The notes: a model not told the origin generated them from the sequence alone. A stretch of DNA of 7,101 nt from JACVRX01 sp035697245 (GCA_035697245.1 DASSDH010000046.1:1-7101); one strand, 5' to 3'. Numbered from the stretch's first letter, positions 1-6,623 are shown. Made by a program: numbers and translations.

Positions 1-377
1 CGCACCTGAAGGCCAGCCGCGGCGTGGTCGTGAACATGGCGTCCCTGAACGCGTCGCTCAGCTTCAAGGTCCTCCCCTCGCTCGCCCACACCACGAACAA
101 AGCCGGGATCATCGGGATGACGCGACAGTTGGCGATGGAGGGTCGAGAGCACGGGATCCGCGCCAACTCGATCTCCCCAGGCCTGATCGAAAGCAACGCG
201 ACGCAAGACCAGCTCAAGGACCCGGAGTGGGCGAGCGCCATGCTTGGCAAGACGTTGCTGGCCCGCCTCGGCCGGCCCGAGGAAGTCGCGAACGTCGCAC
301 TGTTCCTGGCCTCCGACGAGAGCTCCTACGTGACGGGCGTCGACATCGTGGTCGATGGCGGGATGAAGGTCTGGTGA
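1..377 (+). CDS. Short-chain dehydrogenase/reductase (SDR), 3' part only
   Basis: This is the C-terminal 124 residues of an NAD(P)-dependent SDR oxidoreductase; the gene starts before the window and is open from base 3 in this frame. The Rossmann nucleotide-binding N-terminus (TGxxxGxG) is therefore not visible. Seen here are the VVNMAS strand (candidate catalytic Ser, codon 42-44), the active-site helix HTTNKAGIIGMTRQLAMEG, the IRANSISPGLI segment after it, RLGRPEEVANVALFLASDESSYVTG and the closing DIVVDGG typical of FabG-like SDRs. The catalytic YxxxK reads HTTNK (His codon 87-89, Lys codon 99-101), and the Ser-to-His distance is 15 residues against the usual 13 to Tyr. The protein ends GMKVW. 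The next gene starts 43 bases downstream on the same strand, so they may share a transcript. Family assignment is firm; the substrate is unknown. Confidence 0.93.
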   Translation, partial: HLKASRGVVVNMASLNASLSFKVLPSLAHTTNKAGIIGMTRQLAMEGREHGIRANSISPGLIESNATQDQLKDPEWASAMLGKTLLARLGRPEEVANVALFLASDESSYVTGVDIVVDGGMKVW

Positions 378-409
378 GCGCTCCGGCAGCCAAGCGCGTT
401 GGAATTACC

Positions 410-413
410 GAGG
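410..413 (+). promoter_or_regulatory. Ribosome binding site of the LuxR-family gene
   Basis: GAGG lies seven bases before the ATG at 421. It supports this start over the in-frame ATG at 433, which lacks a comparable site. The 43-base gap from the SDR stop holds no clear promoter or terminator. Confidence 0.6.
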
Positions 414-420
414 CACCCGT

Positions 421-3099
421 ATGACCAGCTTGATGACGACGCAGCCCGAAGCGCAGCCGATCTCGACCGACATTTCGGTCGCCCGGGGCCTGCTCGACCG
501 GGAGGAGCTCCTCGAGCTGCTGGATCGCGCCGTGACCAAACGGGTGACGGTCATCTCCGCGCCACCGGGAAGTGGGAAGACCTCGCTGCTGCGTGCGTGG
601 GCCGGCCGCTCGAGCAACCGTCGTCGCGCCGCGTTCGTGTCCGTCGACCGCGACCAACAGAATGCGCAGCTGTTCTGGCGCGCCGTCCTAGACGCGATCC
701 GCAGCCCGCCGCGCTCGATCGATCCTGGGACGCAAGCTGCCGCGACCGCTGCACTCGACGACGACCAGATGGTCGACAGAGTCCTGTCGGAGGTCGCCGA
801 GCAAGTCGAACCCGTCGTGCTGATCATCGACGATCTCCACGAGCTGAGGTCAACTGAGGCCTTCAAGCAGCTCGAGCAGTTGCTCGCGATTCTGCCGAGC
901 TCTGCGCGCGTCGTGCTGTCGTCTCGCCGGGATCCGCCGATCAGGCTGCAACAGCTCAGGCTTGCCGACGAGATCGCCGAGATCCGAGCCGGCGATCTAC
1001 GGTTCACCGAGCGCGAGACGCGCGAACTGCTGGCTGCGTCCGAGATCGGTCTGTCCGACGCCGGGGCGGCCGCGTTGTATCAGCGCACGGAAGGTTGGGC
1101 GGCTGGCCTGCGCCTCGCGGTGATCTCGCTCAGCGGTCACCCGGATCCCGAGCGTTTCGTGGCCGAGTTCTCGGGCACCGACAGGGCGATTGGGGAATAC
1201 CTGATGGCCGAGATGCTCGAGCGCCAATCAGGCGAGGTTCAGAGCATGCTGCTGCGAACCTCGCTTGTCGACCGCATGAACGGTGAACTCGCCAATCTGT
1301 TGGTAGGCCGCTCGGGCTCGGAGCAGATGCTGCTGGAACTGGAGGAAGCCAACGCGTTCGTCGTGTCACTCGACGCTCAGCGCACCTGGTTTCGCTACCA
1401 CCAGCTTCTGGCGGATTTCCTGCGCCTGGAGCTCCGCCGAACGTTGGCGGATGAGGTCCCTGACCTCCACCGCCGCGCCGCACGGTGGTTCGCTGATCAC
1501 GGAGACGTCGTCGAGGCCGTGCGACACACGCTCGCGGCCGGCGACTGGCCCGATGCCGCGCGGCTCGTCGCAGACCACTCGTTCAGGTGGGTGCTTGACG
1601 GGCAAGCCGGAACGATCGACGCGGTGCTGCAGGCGTTTCCCGAGGGCGCATCAGCCGATGATCCTGACCTGGCGCTGGCCCACGCGGCAAGTGAGCTGAA
1701 CCACGGACGGCTGGAGGGAGCGGCTGCTCAACTGGCGCTGGCCGAGTCCCACGTCCAGAGCGCTCCGCCGGCTCGGCGCCGCCGCCTCACCGTGGCGATC
1801 GCGTCGCTGCGGTTGGCGCTGGCAAGGCGTAACGGACAGTTCACGGAAGTCATCGCGCAGGTCAACCTGCTCGATGCTTCGATCGCTGACGACTCGAACG
1901 ATCCGATCGCGATGGGCAGTGAGCTGCGGGCAGTCGCGCTGCTGAATCTCGGGATCGTCGAGACGTGGTCTGGGCGGCTTGCTGACGCTGAGCGGCACCT
2001 CTCCGAGGGAGCCGCGCTCGCCCGGACGATCGGCCGGCCCTACCTGGAAGTCGCGTGTCGCGCGCATCAGGGTTTCCCGTCAAAGCTCGTGTCGGTCGCG
2101 ACCGCACGCGAGCGCGGCCTTCAGGCGGTAGCCCTGGCCGAGCGTCATGGCTTGGTCGATCGGCCGATACTCGCGCCCGCGCTTGGGGCGGTTGGCGCCA
2201 TGGCGATCTGGATGGGCGAGTTCGACGAGGGAGAGCGCTGGTTGCGCCGCGCCTGGGAGGTCGCCGAGGCACACGTTGACCCGGCCGCCGCAGTGCTTCT
2301 GCACGTGGCGACGGGCATGTTGCACGCCGGTCGCGGGCAACATCGATCGGCGCTCGAGGAATTCGCGGCGGCAGCGCAGGCGCAGTCGCTACTCACAGGT
2401 GTGCACGCTCTCGCGCCGCGGATCACCGGATGGCTCGCGACCACACAGGCTCGCCTCGGAATGCCAGATGAGGCGCGCGCAACGCTCACCGGATTCTCAG
2501 CCGAACTCGTGCGAATGGGTGTCGTTGACAACGCGCGTGCAGTGATCTGCATGGCGGATGGGGACCCCGCCACGGCGCTGGATGTACTCCAAGAGGTTCG
2601 GGACACCCCCCCGGTCGGCCCCGCGTTCACACTCGTTGAAGCGCATCTGCTCGCTGGCACCGCGCACCTATACCTGGGGGATCGAGACGCCGCCGCTGCC
2701 GCAGCCGAGGCAGCGCTCGCGGCCGCCGAGCCGGACCGGCTGATTTTCCCGTTTGCAATGACCGAAGCGGCGGAACTGCTCGACGCGCTCCCGCGTCACG
2801 AAACGGCTCATGGCGCCCTTCTCGCCGACATCGTCGACCTGCTGCGAGGCGCGCCGGCGCCGAGCACCGACCGAGAGCCTCTATCGCAACCGGAGGAGCT
2901 CAGCCCAAGCGAGCTGCGCGTACTGCGATACCTGCCGACAAACCTGACGCGGCCCGAGATCGCGCGAGAGCTCTACGTCTCCATCAACACGGTCAATACG
3001 CACATCCGCAACATCTATTCCAAGCTGGCTGCGCGCGATCGCTCTTTCGCCGTTCAACGCGCACGGGAGCTACGGCTCCTCTCAACCGGGCGCTCCTGA
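421..3099 (+). CDS. ATP-binding LuxR-family (LAL/MalT-like) transcriptional regulator
   Basis: An 892-residue protein, the usual length for large ATP-binding LuxR (LAL) regulators such as MalT. Residues 47-54 are the Walker A motif APPGSGKT and 132-140 the Walker B-like VVLIIDDLH, so the N-terminus is a STAND-type NTPase. Roughly 340-820 is Ala/Leu/Arg-rich and helical, with repeats of the kind found in the TPR-like sensor arm of this family. Residues 825-885 are the LuxR DNA-binding domain: LSPSELRVLRYL, the turn EIARELYVS and the recognition helix INTVNTHIRNIYSKL, where the common TVKTH reads TVNTH. The ATG at 421 has GAGG at 410-413, seven bases upstream. Family members oligomerise on binding ATP and an inducer and then activate transcription; the inducer here cannot be inferred. 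Its targets may be neighbouring genes, but no operator can be shown. No terminator is evident after the stop. Confidence 0.95.
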   Translation: MTSLMTTQPEAQPISTDISVARGLLDREELLELLDRAVTKRVTVISAPPGSGKTSLLRAWAGRSSNRRRAAFVSVDRDQQNAQLFWRAVLDAIRSPPRSIDPGTQAAATAALDDDQMVDRVLSEVAEQVEPVVLIIDDLHELRSTEAFKQLEQLLAILPSSARVVLSSRRDPPIRLQQLRLADEIAEIRAGDLRFTERETRELLAASEIGLSDAGAAALYQRTEGWAAGLRLAVISLSGHPDPERFVAEFSGTDRAIGEYLMAEMLERQSGEVQSMLLRTSLVDRMNGELANLLVGRSGSEQMLLELEEANAFVVSLDAQRTWFRYHQLLADFLRLELRRTLADEVPDLHRRAARWFADHGDVVEAVRHTLAAGDWPDAARLVADHSFRWVLDGQAGTIDAVLQAFPEGASADDPDLALAHAASELNHGRLEGAAAQLALAESHVQSAPPARRRRLTVAIASLRLALARRNGQFTEVIAQVNLLDASIADDSNDPIAMGSELRAVALLNLGIVETWSGRLADAERHLSEGAALARTIGRPYLEVACRAHQGFPSKLVSVATARERGLQAVALAERHGLVDRPILAPALGAVGAMAIWMGEFDEGERWLRRAWEVAEAHVDPAAAVLLHVATGMLHAGRGQHRSALEEFAAAAQAQSLLTGVHALAPRITGWLATTQARLGMPDEARATLTGFSAELVRMGVVDNARAVICMADGDPATALDVLQEVRDTPPVGPAFTLVEAHLLAGTAHLYLGDRDAAAAAAEAALAAAEPDRLIFPFAMTEAAELLDALPRHETAHGALLADIVDLLRGAPAPSTDREPLSQPEELSPSELRVLRYLPTNLTRPEIARELYVSINTVNTHIRNIYSKLAARDRSFAVQRARELRLLSTGRS

Positions 3100-3189
3100 A
3101 CATCGCCGAAACAACGCGAGCACCGGCGTGCGCACAATCACCAGATTCCGGCGTCGCCAGCTCACTAGGTCGGGCTGCAGGATAATCGC

Positions 3190-3438
3190 GTGGCCACACC
3201 GCCGGGCTTGTACGCGATCCGGATACGGGGCCGGCTGGGAGCTACCGCCCTGTCGGCCTTTCCCTCGATGGTTTCTGAGCTGAAAGGCAGCGAGACCGTG
3301 CTCACCGGTTTACTCGAGGATCGGTCCGCGTTGTTCGGCGTCCTTGCGCAGATCGAGGCGCTCGGCCTCGAACTGATCGAACTTCGACAAATCCGGGCGA
3401 GACCGACATCGCGTGGAGCAGGCGATGACCGTTCGTGA
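3190..3438 (+). CDS. Small conserved-type hypothetical protein (82 aa)
   Basis: GTG start with AGGA at 3179-3182, seven bases upstream. The product begins with a beta-like stretch (LYAIRIRGRLG), followed by SAFPSMVSELKGSETVLTG, a helix around LLEDRSALFGVLAQIEALG and a final strand LELIELRQIR, then an Arg/Gly-rich tail. This pattern (IRVRGxL, ETVLTGxxxDxxALxGxLxxIxxLGLELxEVR) resembles short uncharacterised proteins that I recall as common in actinobacterial genomes; that is recall and was not searched. It has no signal peptide, membrane segment, Cys pair or known catalytic motif. The alternating strand/helix layout suggests a small alpha/beta, ferredoxin-like or ACT-like fold, which is inference. 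It sits 90 bases after the regulator and 135 before the dehydrogenase. No function is assigned. Confidence 0.75.
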   Translation: MATPPGLYAIRIRGRLGATALSAFPSMVSELKGSETVLTGLLEDRSALFGVLAQIEALGLELIELRQIRARPTSRGAGDDRS

Positions 3439-3491
3439 CAGCTGACCCGACGGATCCACCGGGGATGCAGGGCCGGAAATCACCATCATCC

Positions 3492-3508
3492 GGTGAGGAC
3501 ACCTCACC
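3492..3508. repeat. Perfect inverted repeat, 7-bp arms with 3-base spacer
   Basis: GGTGAGG-ACA-CCTCACC is an exact 17-base dyad about 65 bases before the dehydrogenase start. The size and symmetry fit a dimeric regulator's operator or a small hairpin. No T-run follows, so it is a poor intrinsic terminator. Confidence 0.7.
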
Positions 3509-3520
3509 TGGGTCGGGACG

Positions 3521-3553
3521 AGCCTGCGGCCCATGCAACAGGGCCCGCAGGCT
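3521..3553. repeat. Long imperfect inverted repeat / hairpin ahead of the RBS
   Basis: The left arm AGCCTGCGGCCC (3521-3532) pairs with GGGCCCGCAGGCT (3541-3553), leaving one bulged C and an 8-base loop ATGCAACA. It ends eight bases before the GGGAGG ribosome binding site at 3562. Twelve mostly G:C pairs would make a very stable RNA stem. There is no U-tract, so a role in leader structure, mRNA stability or protein binding is more likely than termination. Confidence 0.7.
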
Positions 3554-3561
3554 GCGGTCGA

Positions 3562-3567
3562 GGGAGG
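3562..3567 (+). promoter_or_regulatory. Strong ribosome binding site deciding the dehydrogenase start
   Basis: GGGAGG lies six bases before the GTG at 3574. The protein from this GTG begins directly with the ferredoxin fold (MKLVVNGADVEVD), as expected for the [2Fe-2S] subunit family. This start is therefore preferred over the in-frame GTG at 3493. Confidence 0.8.
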
Positions 3568-3573
3568 TCTCAG

Positions 3574-4488
3574 GTGAAGCTTGTCGTCAACGGCGCCGAC
3601 GTCGAGGTTGACAACCGACACGCGAAGACCCCGCTGCTATGGGTGCTCCGGGACGTCCTTGGTCTGCATGGCACGAAGTTCGGCTGCGGGGCCGGCTTCT
3701 GCGCGGCCTGCACGGTGCTGATCGACGGCCGCAACACGAAGTCCTGCCAGACCGCGACCGAGCGAGCGCTGGGCAAGGCCGTCACGACGGTCGAGGGAGC
3801 TTCTGGTCCCGTGGTCGACGCCGTCCGCAGCGCCTGGCACCGCGGCAACGTCGTGCAATGCGGCTACTGCCAGCCGGGGCAGACGCTGGCTGCGGTGTCG
3901 CTGCTCGAGTCAGTCCCCTCCCCTGACGACGTGAAGATCGACGAGTGGATGAGCGGGAACCTGTGCCGGTGCGGGACCTATCCGCGCATTCGAGCCGCGA
4001 TCCACGACGCCGCGCTCACGCTCACCGCCGGCCCTGAGCCCGATCCGCTCACGGCGCCGGCCGAGCCTGAGTTCCGGCGGCTGACCCCGGAGGAGGCGGC
4101 CGACCCGGTGCACCCGTACATCCGGATCCGCGAGGACGGGACTATCGTCGCGTACTCGAGCCAGATCGAGATGGGTCAGGGGATCCACACGGGGCTGGCG
4201 ACGATCGTCGCGGAGGAGCTCGACGCCGATTTCGATTCGGTCCGCGTCGTGAACGCCTCAAACGGGGCGGCCCGCCCCGCGACGTGTACGGGAACCCCGA
4301 CGTCGGTGGCGCGCTCCAGATCACCGGGGCCTCCAACTCGACGAAGGGCTTCTGGGGCAGGTACCGCGTGGTGGCAGCCCGGGCGAGGGCCCGGCTCGCG
4401 GCCGCCGCGGCACAAGAGTGGGACGTGCCCGTCGACGAGATCGAGTTCGACCGCGGGATCATCCGTCACGCCGGCGGCAGGCAGGTGA
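3574..4488 (+). CDS. [2Fe-2S] subunit fused to the N-terminus of a molybdopterin dehydrogenase (5' part of a frameshifted gene)
   Basis: First segment of a xanthine-oxidase-family hydroxylase. Residues 1-75 are a plant-type ferredoxin domain with ligands C38, C43, C46 and C58. Residues about 80-150 are the second, helical [2Fe-2S] domain with C96/C99 and C131/C133, including QCGYCQPG and NLCRCGTYPRI. These are the IorA/CoxS/NdhS-type motifs. After a Pro-rich linker (about 152-175), the same reading frame continues into the large molybdopterin subunit: PYIRIREDGTIVAYSSQIEMGQGIHTG, with the MGQG motif of that family, then VAEELDADFDSVRVVNASNG. IorA and IorB are usually separate genes; here they are one polypeptide. 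Homology-like sequence stops near base 4278, and the remaining frame to 4488 is Arg/Ser/Pro-rich out-of-frame sequence. The large subunit continues in another frame. No Tat signal is present. Confidence 0.88.
   Translation: MKLVVNGADVEVDNRHAKTPLLWVLRDVLGLHGTKFGCGAGFCAACTVLIDGRNTKSCQTATERALGKAVTTVEGASGPVVDAVRSAWHRGNVVQCGYCQPGQTLAAVSLLESVPSPDDVKIDEWMSGNLCRCGTYPRIRAAIHDAALTLTAGPEPDPLTAPAEPEFRRLTPEEAADPVHPYIRIREDGTIVAYSSQIEMGQGIHTGLATIVAEELDADFDSVRVVNASNGAARPATCTGTPTSVARSRSPGPPTRRRASGAGTAWWQPGRGPGSRPPRHKSGTCPSTRSSSTAGSSVTPAAGR
4261..4283 (+). other. Frameshift site inside the fused dehydrogenase
   Basis: The upper frame reads VRVVNASNGAARP up to base 4278 and then turns into ATCTGTPTSVARSRS. The frame one base back reads DVYGNPDVGGALQITGASNS from 4281, which is normal molybdopterin-subunit sequence. 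The switch equals loss of one base (or gain of two) in the G/C-rich run around 4264-4283. The second frame is open far upstream, so no stop separates the parts. I see no canonical X_XXY_YYZ slippery heptamer in the upper frame, so sequencing error or a true mutation is more likely than programmed recoding. Confidence 0.85.
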
Positions 4489-6170
4489 CGTTCGGCCAGC
4501 TCGCCGCGCATGCGGAGCAGCTGGCGGTTCCAGAGGGCGTGGAGCCCAAGGGCCCCGCCGACTACAAGCTGATCGGCACCGAGGGCCGGCTGCGGGTCGA
4601 CGCGGTGCCGAAGATCCTCGGCGCCACGCGGTTCACGATCGACGTGAGCGTCCCCGGGATGCTGACCGCGGTCGTGCTCCACCCGCCGCGGTTCGGCGCC
4701 AAGGTCGCCTCGGTGGACGATCAGGCGGCGCTGGCCGAGCCTGGCGTCGTCGCGGTCGTTGCGATCGAGGAGGGCGTCGCCGTCGCCGGCGAGACGCTCG
4801 CCGACGCCTACCGTGGGCTGCGCGCGTTGGTCGTCGAGTGGGATGACCGCGACGCCGAGCGCCGCAGCTCGGCCGAGCTGCTTGCCGAGCATCTGCGGTT
4901 GCTCGAGACGGGCGAGCAGGCGGTGGTCGCACGGGACGACGGCAGTGCCGAGCAGGCGCTCGAAGCCGCGACGACGGTCGTCGACGGCACGTACGCGCTG
5001 CCATATCTGGCGCACGCCGCGATGGAGCCGAACAACGCGGCCTGCCGGATGCGCGACGACGGCGTGCTCGAGGTCTGGGCCAGCACCGAGTCGCCCGAGT
5101 ACACGCGGATGTCGGCCTCGCAAGCCGGCGGCATCGACAAGGGGCAGGTCGAGGTACGCGTCACCTTCGCCGGCGGATCGTTCGGACTGCACTCGAGCGC
5201 CGAGCGAGATCCCACGACCGAGGCGGTGCACGTCGCCCGCGCACTCGGCTGGAAATACCCGATCAAGGTCCAGTCGCTGCGCGAGGAGGACTTCAAGACG
5301 GGCCGCTACCGCGAGATGGCCGTCCATCGCGTCCGCGCCGGAGCCGACGCGGAAGGTCGCCTGACGGCCTACCACCAGCACATCGTGGCCGAGCCGACGT
5401 CGACGAACCTGCCGTTCGTGCGCGACGTCATGTTCACGGGCGGCGTGGACTTCTTCACGACGACCGGCGCGGCCGACCCTCCATACGAGTTCGAGAACTT
5501 CAAGCTCGAGTCGACGAACTTCGAGTCCGGCGTCCCGACGATGGTGTGGCGATCGGTCGGTAACTCGCACACCGAGTTCGCGCGTGAATCGGCGATCGAC
5601 GAGCTCGCGATCGCCGCCGGCCGCGACCCCGTCGACCTGCGCCGCGAGCTGCTCGCCGACAACCCGCGAACGCTGCGCGCGCTAGAGCTCGCGGCCGAGA
5701 TCGCCGACTGGGGCACCCCACTCCCGGAAGGTCGCGCGCGCGGGATCGCATGCTCAAGCTTCCTCAGCCACAGCGCGCAGGTGACCGAGATCTCGCTCGA
5801 CTCCCGCGAGCGCGTCCGCATCGATCGGGTCGTGTTCGCCCTCGACTGCGGCATCACGATCAACCCGGACCTGATCCGCGCCCAAGTGGAAGGCGGGCTG
5901 CTGTTCGGGCTGAGCGCCGCCGCCTGGGGCGAGGTCCGGCTCGGCGAGGGCGGCGAGATCGTCACCCAGAACTTCGACCGCTATCCGATCGTGCGGATGC
6001 GCTCGGTCCCCGCGATCGAGGTCCACCTGATCGACTCGACCGAGCCGCCGACCGGCGTCGGCGAGGTCAGCGTCCCATCCGCCGCACCGGCACTGACGAA
6101 CGCGATCGCGGCCCTCACCGGCACACGAGTCCGTCAGCTCCCCATCAACAACACAGTCAAGATCGCCTAG
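4284..6170 (+). CDS. Molybdopterin-binding large subunit of a xanthine-oxidase-family dehydrogenase, IorB-like (3' part of a frameshifted gene)
   Basis: Continuation of the fused enzyme in the second frame; the GTG at 4284 is simply the first possible start there, and in-frame homology begins at about 4281. Counting from 4284, residues 91-190 are the alpha/beta hammerhead (PADYKLIGTEGRLRVDAVPKI to ALVVEWDD). The Moco-binding region follows: YLAHAAMEPN (241-250), AGGSFG (296-301, usual GGxFG), SLREED (331-336), VWRSVGNSHTEFARES (421-436), ALDCGITINPDLIRAQVEGG (519-538), and PPTGVGEVSVPSAAP with the catalytic Glu at 594 (codon 6063-6065). All recognisable active-site motifs are present, so only the frame break would disable it. 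It belongs to the isoquinoline 1-oxidoreductase/nicotinate dehydrogenase branch, which hydroxylates N-heterocycles or oxidises aldehydes; no FAD subunit is visible. The joined protein would be about 865 residues. The substrate cannot be read from sequence. Confidence 0.9.
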   Translation: MYGNPDVGGALQITGASNSTKGFWGRYRVVAARARARLAAAAAQEWDVPVDEIEFDRGIIRHAGGRQVTFGQLAAHAEQLAVPEGVEPKGPADYKLIGTEGRLRVDAVPKILGATRFTIDVSVPGMLTAVVLHPPRFGAKVASVDDQAALAEPGVVAVVAIEEGVAVAGETLADAYRGLRALVVEWDDRDAERRSSAELLAEHLRLLETGEQAVVARDDGSAEQALEAATTVVDGTYALPYLAHAAMEPNNAACRMRDDGVLEVWASTESPEYTRMSASQAGGIDKGQVEVRVTFAGGSFGLHSSAERDPTTEAVHVARALGWKYPIKVQSLREEDFKTGRYREMAVHRVRAGADAEGRLTAYHQHIVAEPTSTNLPFVRDVMFTGGVDFFTTTGAADPPYEFENFKLESTNFESGVPTMVWRSVGNSHTEFARESAIDELAIAAGRDPVDLRRELLADNPRTLRALELAAEIADWGTPLPEGRARGIACSSFLSHSAQVTEISLDSRERVRIDRVVFALDCGITINPDLIRAQVEGGLLFGLSAAAWGEVRLGEGGEIVTQNFDRYPIVRMRSVPAIEVHLIDSTEPPTGVGEVSVPSAAPALTNAIAALTGTRVRQLPINNTVKIA

Positions 6171-6174
6171 GAGG
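6169..6174 (+). promoter_or_regulatory. Shine-Dalgarno overlapping the dehydrogenase stop
   Basis: AGGAGG starts inside the TAG stop (6168-6170) and lies six bases before the ATG at 6181. This arrangement couples translation of the CDGSH gene to the dehydrogenase. Confidence 0.85.
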
Positions 6175-6180
6175 AACCCC

Positions 6181-6378
6181 ATGGCTGAAGTCAACATCAC
6201 CCCCAGTGAAAACGGTCCCTACATCGTCTCCGGCCCCGTCACGCTCACGGACGTCGACGGACGGGTGATCGAGCATCCCGATCCGATGGCGATGTGCCGC
6301 TGCGGACACTCTTCGAACAAGCCCTTCTGCGACGCGACCCACGCCACGATCGACTTCGACGGCACGCTCGCCAACTGA
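6181..6378 (+). CDS. CDGSH-type [2Fe-2S] iron-sulfur protein
   Basis: A 65-residue protein. Residues 39-54, CRCGHSSNKPFCDATH, match the CDGSH (zf-CDGSH/mitoNEET-like) motif CxCx2(S/T)x3PxCDxxH. The predicted three-Cys one-His ligands are C39, C41, C50 and H54, with the usual CDGxH variant reading CDATH. An N-terminal beta-rich part (YIVSGPVTLTDVDGRVI) precedes it, as in bacterial single-motif members. No membrane anchor or export signal is seen, so it should be cytoplasmic. Family proteins hold a labile [2Fe-2S] cluster and act in electron or cluster transfer. Its coupling to the dehydrogenase suggests it serves that enzyme as electron acceptor or cluster supplier, which is inference. Confidence 0.92.
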   Translation: MAEVNITPSENGPYIVSGPVTLTDVDGRVIEHPDPMAMCRCGHSSNKPFCDATHATIDFDGTLAN

Positions 6379-6401
6379 GCCCGGCAGACACGCTCGGATG
6401 A

Positions 6402-6623
6402 ATGACGTTTGGGACGAGGTCGGGCGCTGGGCAGTCCGGGGCGATCGGATCGCGATCCCGCTGGTCGTCGGCGCGGAGCTTCGACTCGCTGGCACAGTTC
6501 TACACGCGGGCGTATCTCCGCTGGATCGACGCCACCAAGCGGCGCCCGGAGGCCCGGGCGGCCCGCATCGCGGAGATGGTCGAGCTCCTGAAGGCCGGCC
6601 ACAAGGAGCGGCCCCGGGACTGA
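6402..6623 (+). pseudogene. C-terminal remnant of a YdeI/OmpD-associated-type protein
   Basis: From about 6480 the frame reads FDSLAQFYTRAYLRWIDATK followed by RPEARAARIAEMVELLKAGHKERPRD. This resembles the C-terminal helix pair of YdeI/OmpD-associated (bacteriocin-protection-like) proteins, which end with a Lys/Arg-rich (Y)xxWIxxAKRxETRxxRIAE motif. The 26 residues before it (MTFGTRSGAGQSGAIGS...) are Ser/Arg/Gly-rich, look out of frame and lack the family's N-terminal domain. The nominal ATG at 6402 has no good ribosome binding site. The length, about 48 recognisable residues, is far short of the usual 150-200. I read it as a truncated remnant; recognition is from memory, so the family name is moderate confidence. 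Confidence 0.5.

Larger units (their letters stand above)
3439..3573 (+). promoter_or_regulatory. Non-coding leader of the molybdenum hydroxylase operon
   Basis: A 135-base stretch between the small gene and the dehydrogenase. It holds two inverted repeats (3492-3508 and 3521-3553, listed separately) and then the ribosome binding site. I see no convincing -35/-10 pair. The dehydrogenase frame stays open through part of the leader from a GTG at 3493, but the resulting extra 27 residues look non-conserved and Arg/Gly/Pro-rich, so I treat this stretch as untranslated. Confidence 0.6.

Noticed and set aside
3521..3553. Intrinsic terminator for the small upstream gene
   Set aside because: The stem is strong but is followed by GCGGTCGAGGG with no T-run, and it sits next to the next gene's ribosome binding site.
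3493..3573. Upstream GTG at 3493 as the dehydrogenase start
   Set aside because: It lies inside the 17-base dyad, has no ribosome binding site, and adds a non-conserved tail before the ferredoxin fold; GTG 3574 has GGGAGG six bases upstream.
4268..4280. Programmed -1 frameshift signal
   Set aside because: No heptamer of the X_XXY_YYZ form exists in the upper frame at the switch point, and fused homologues are not expected to need recoding; kept only as a possibility to test.
4176..5570. Long minus-strand open frame (464 aa) opposite the dehydrogenase
   Set aside because: It is an antisense shadow caused by high-GC codon use; its sequence is Arg/Leu/Asp/Gly-rich without motifs, while the plus strand has full Moco-family motifs.
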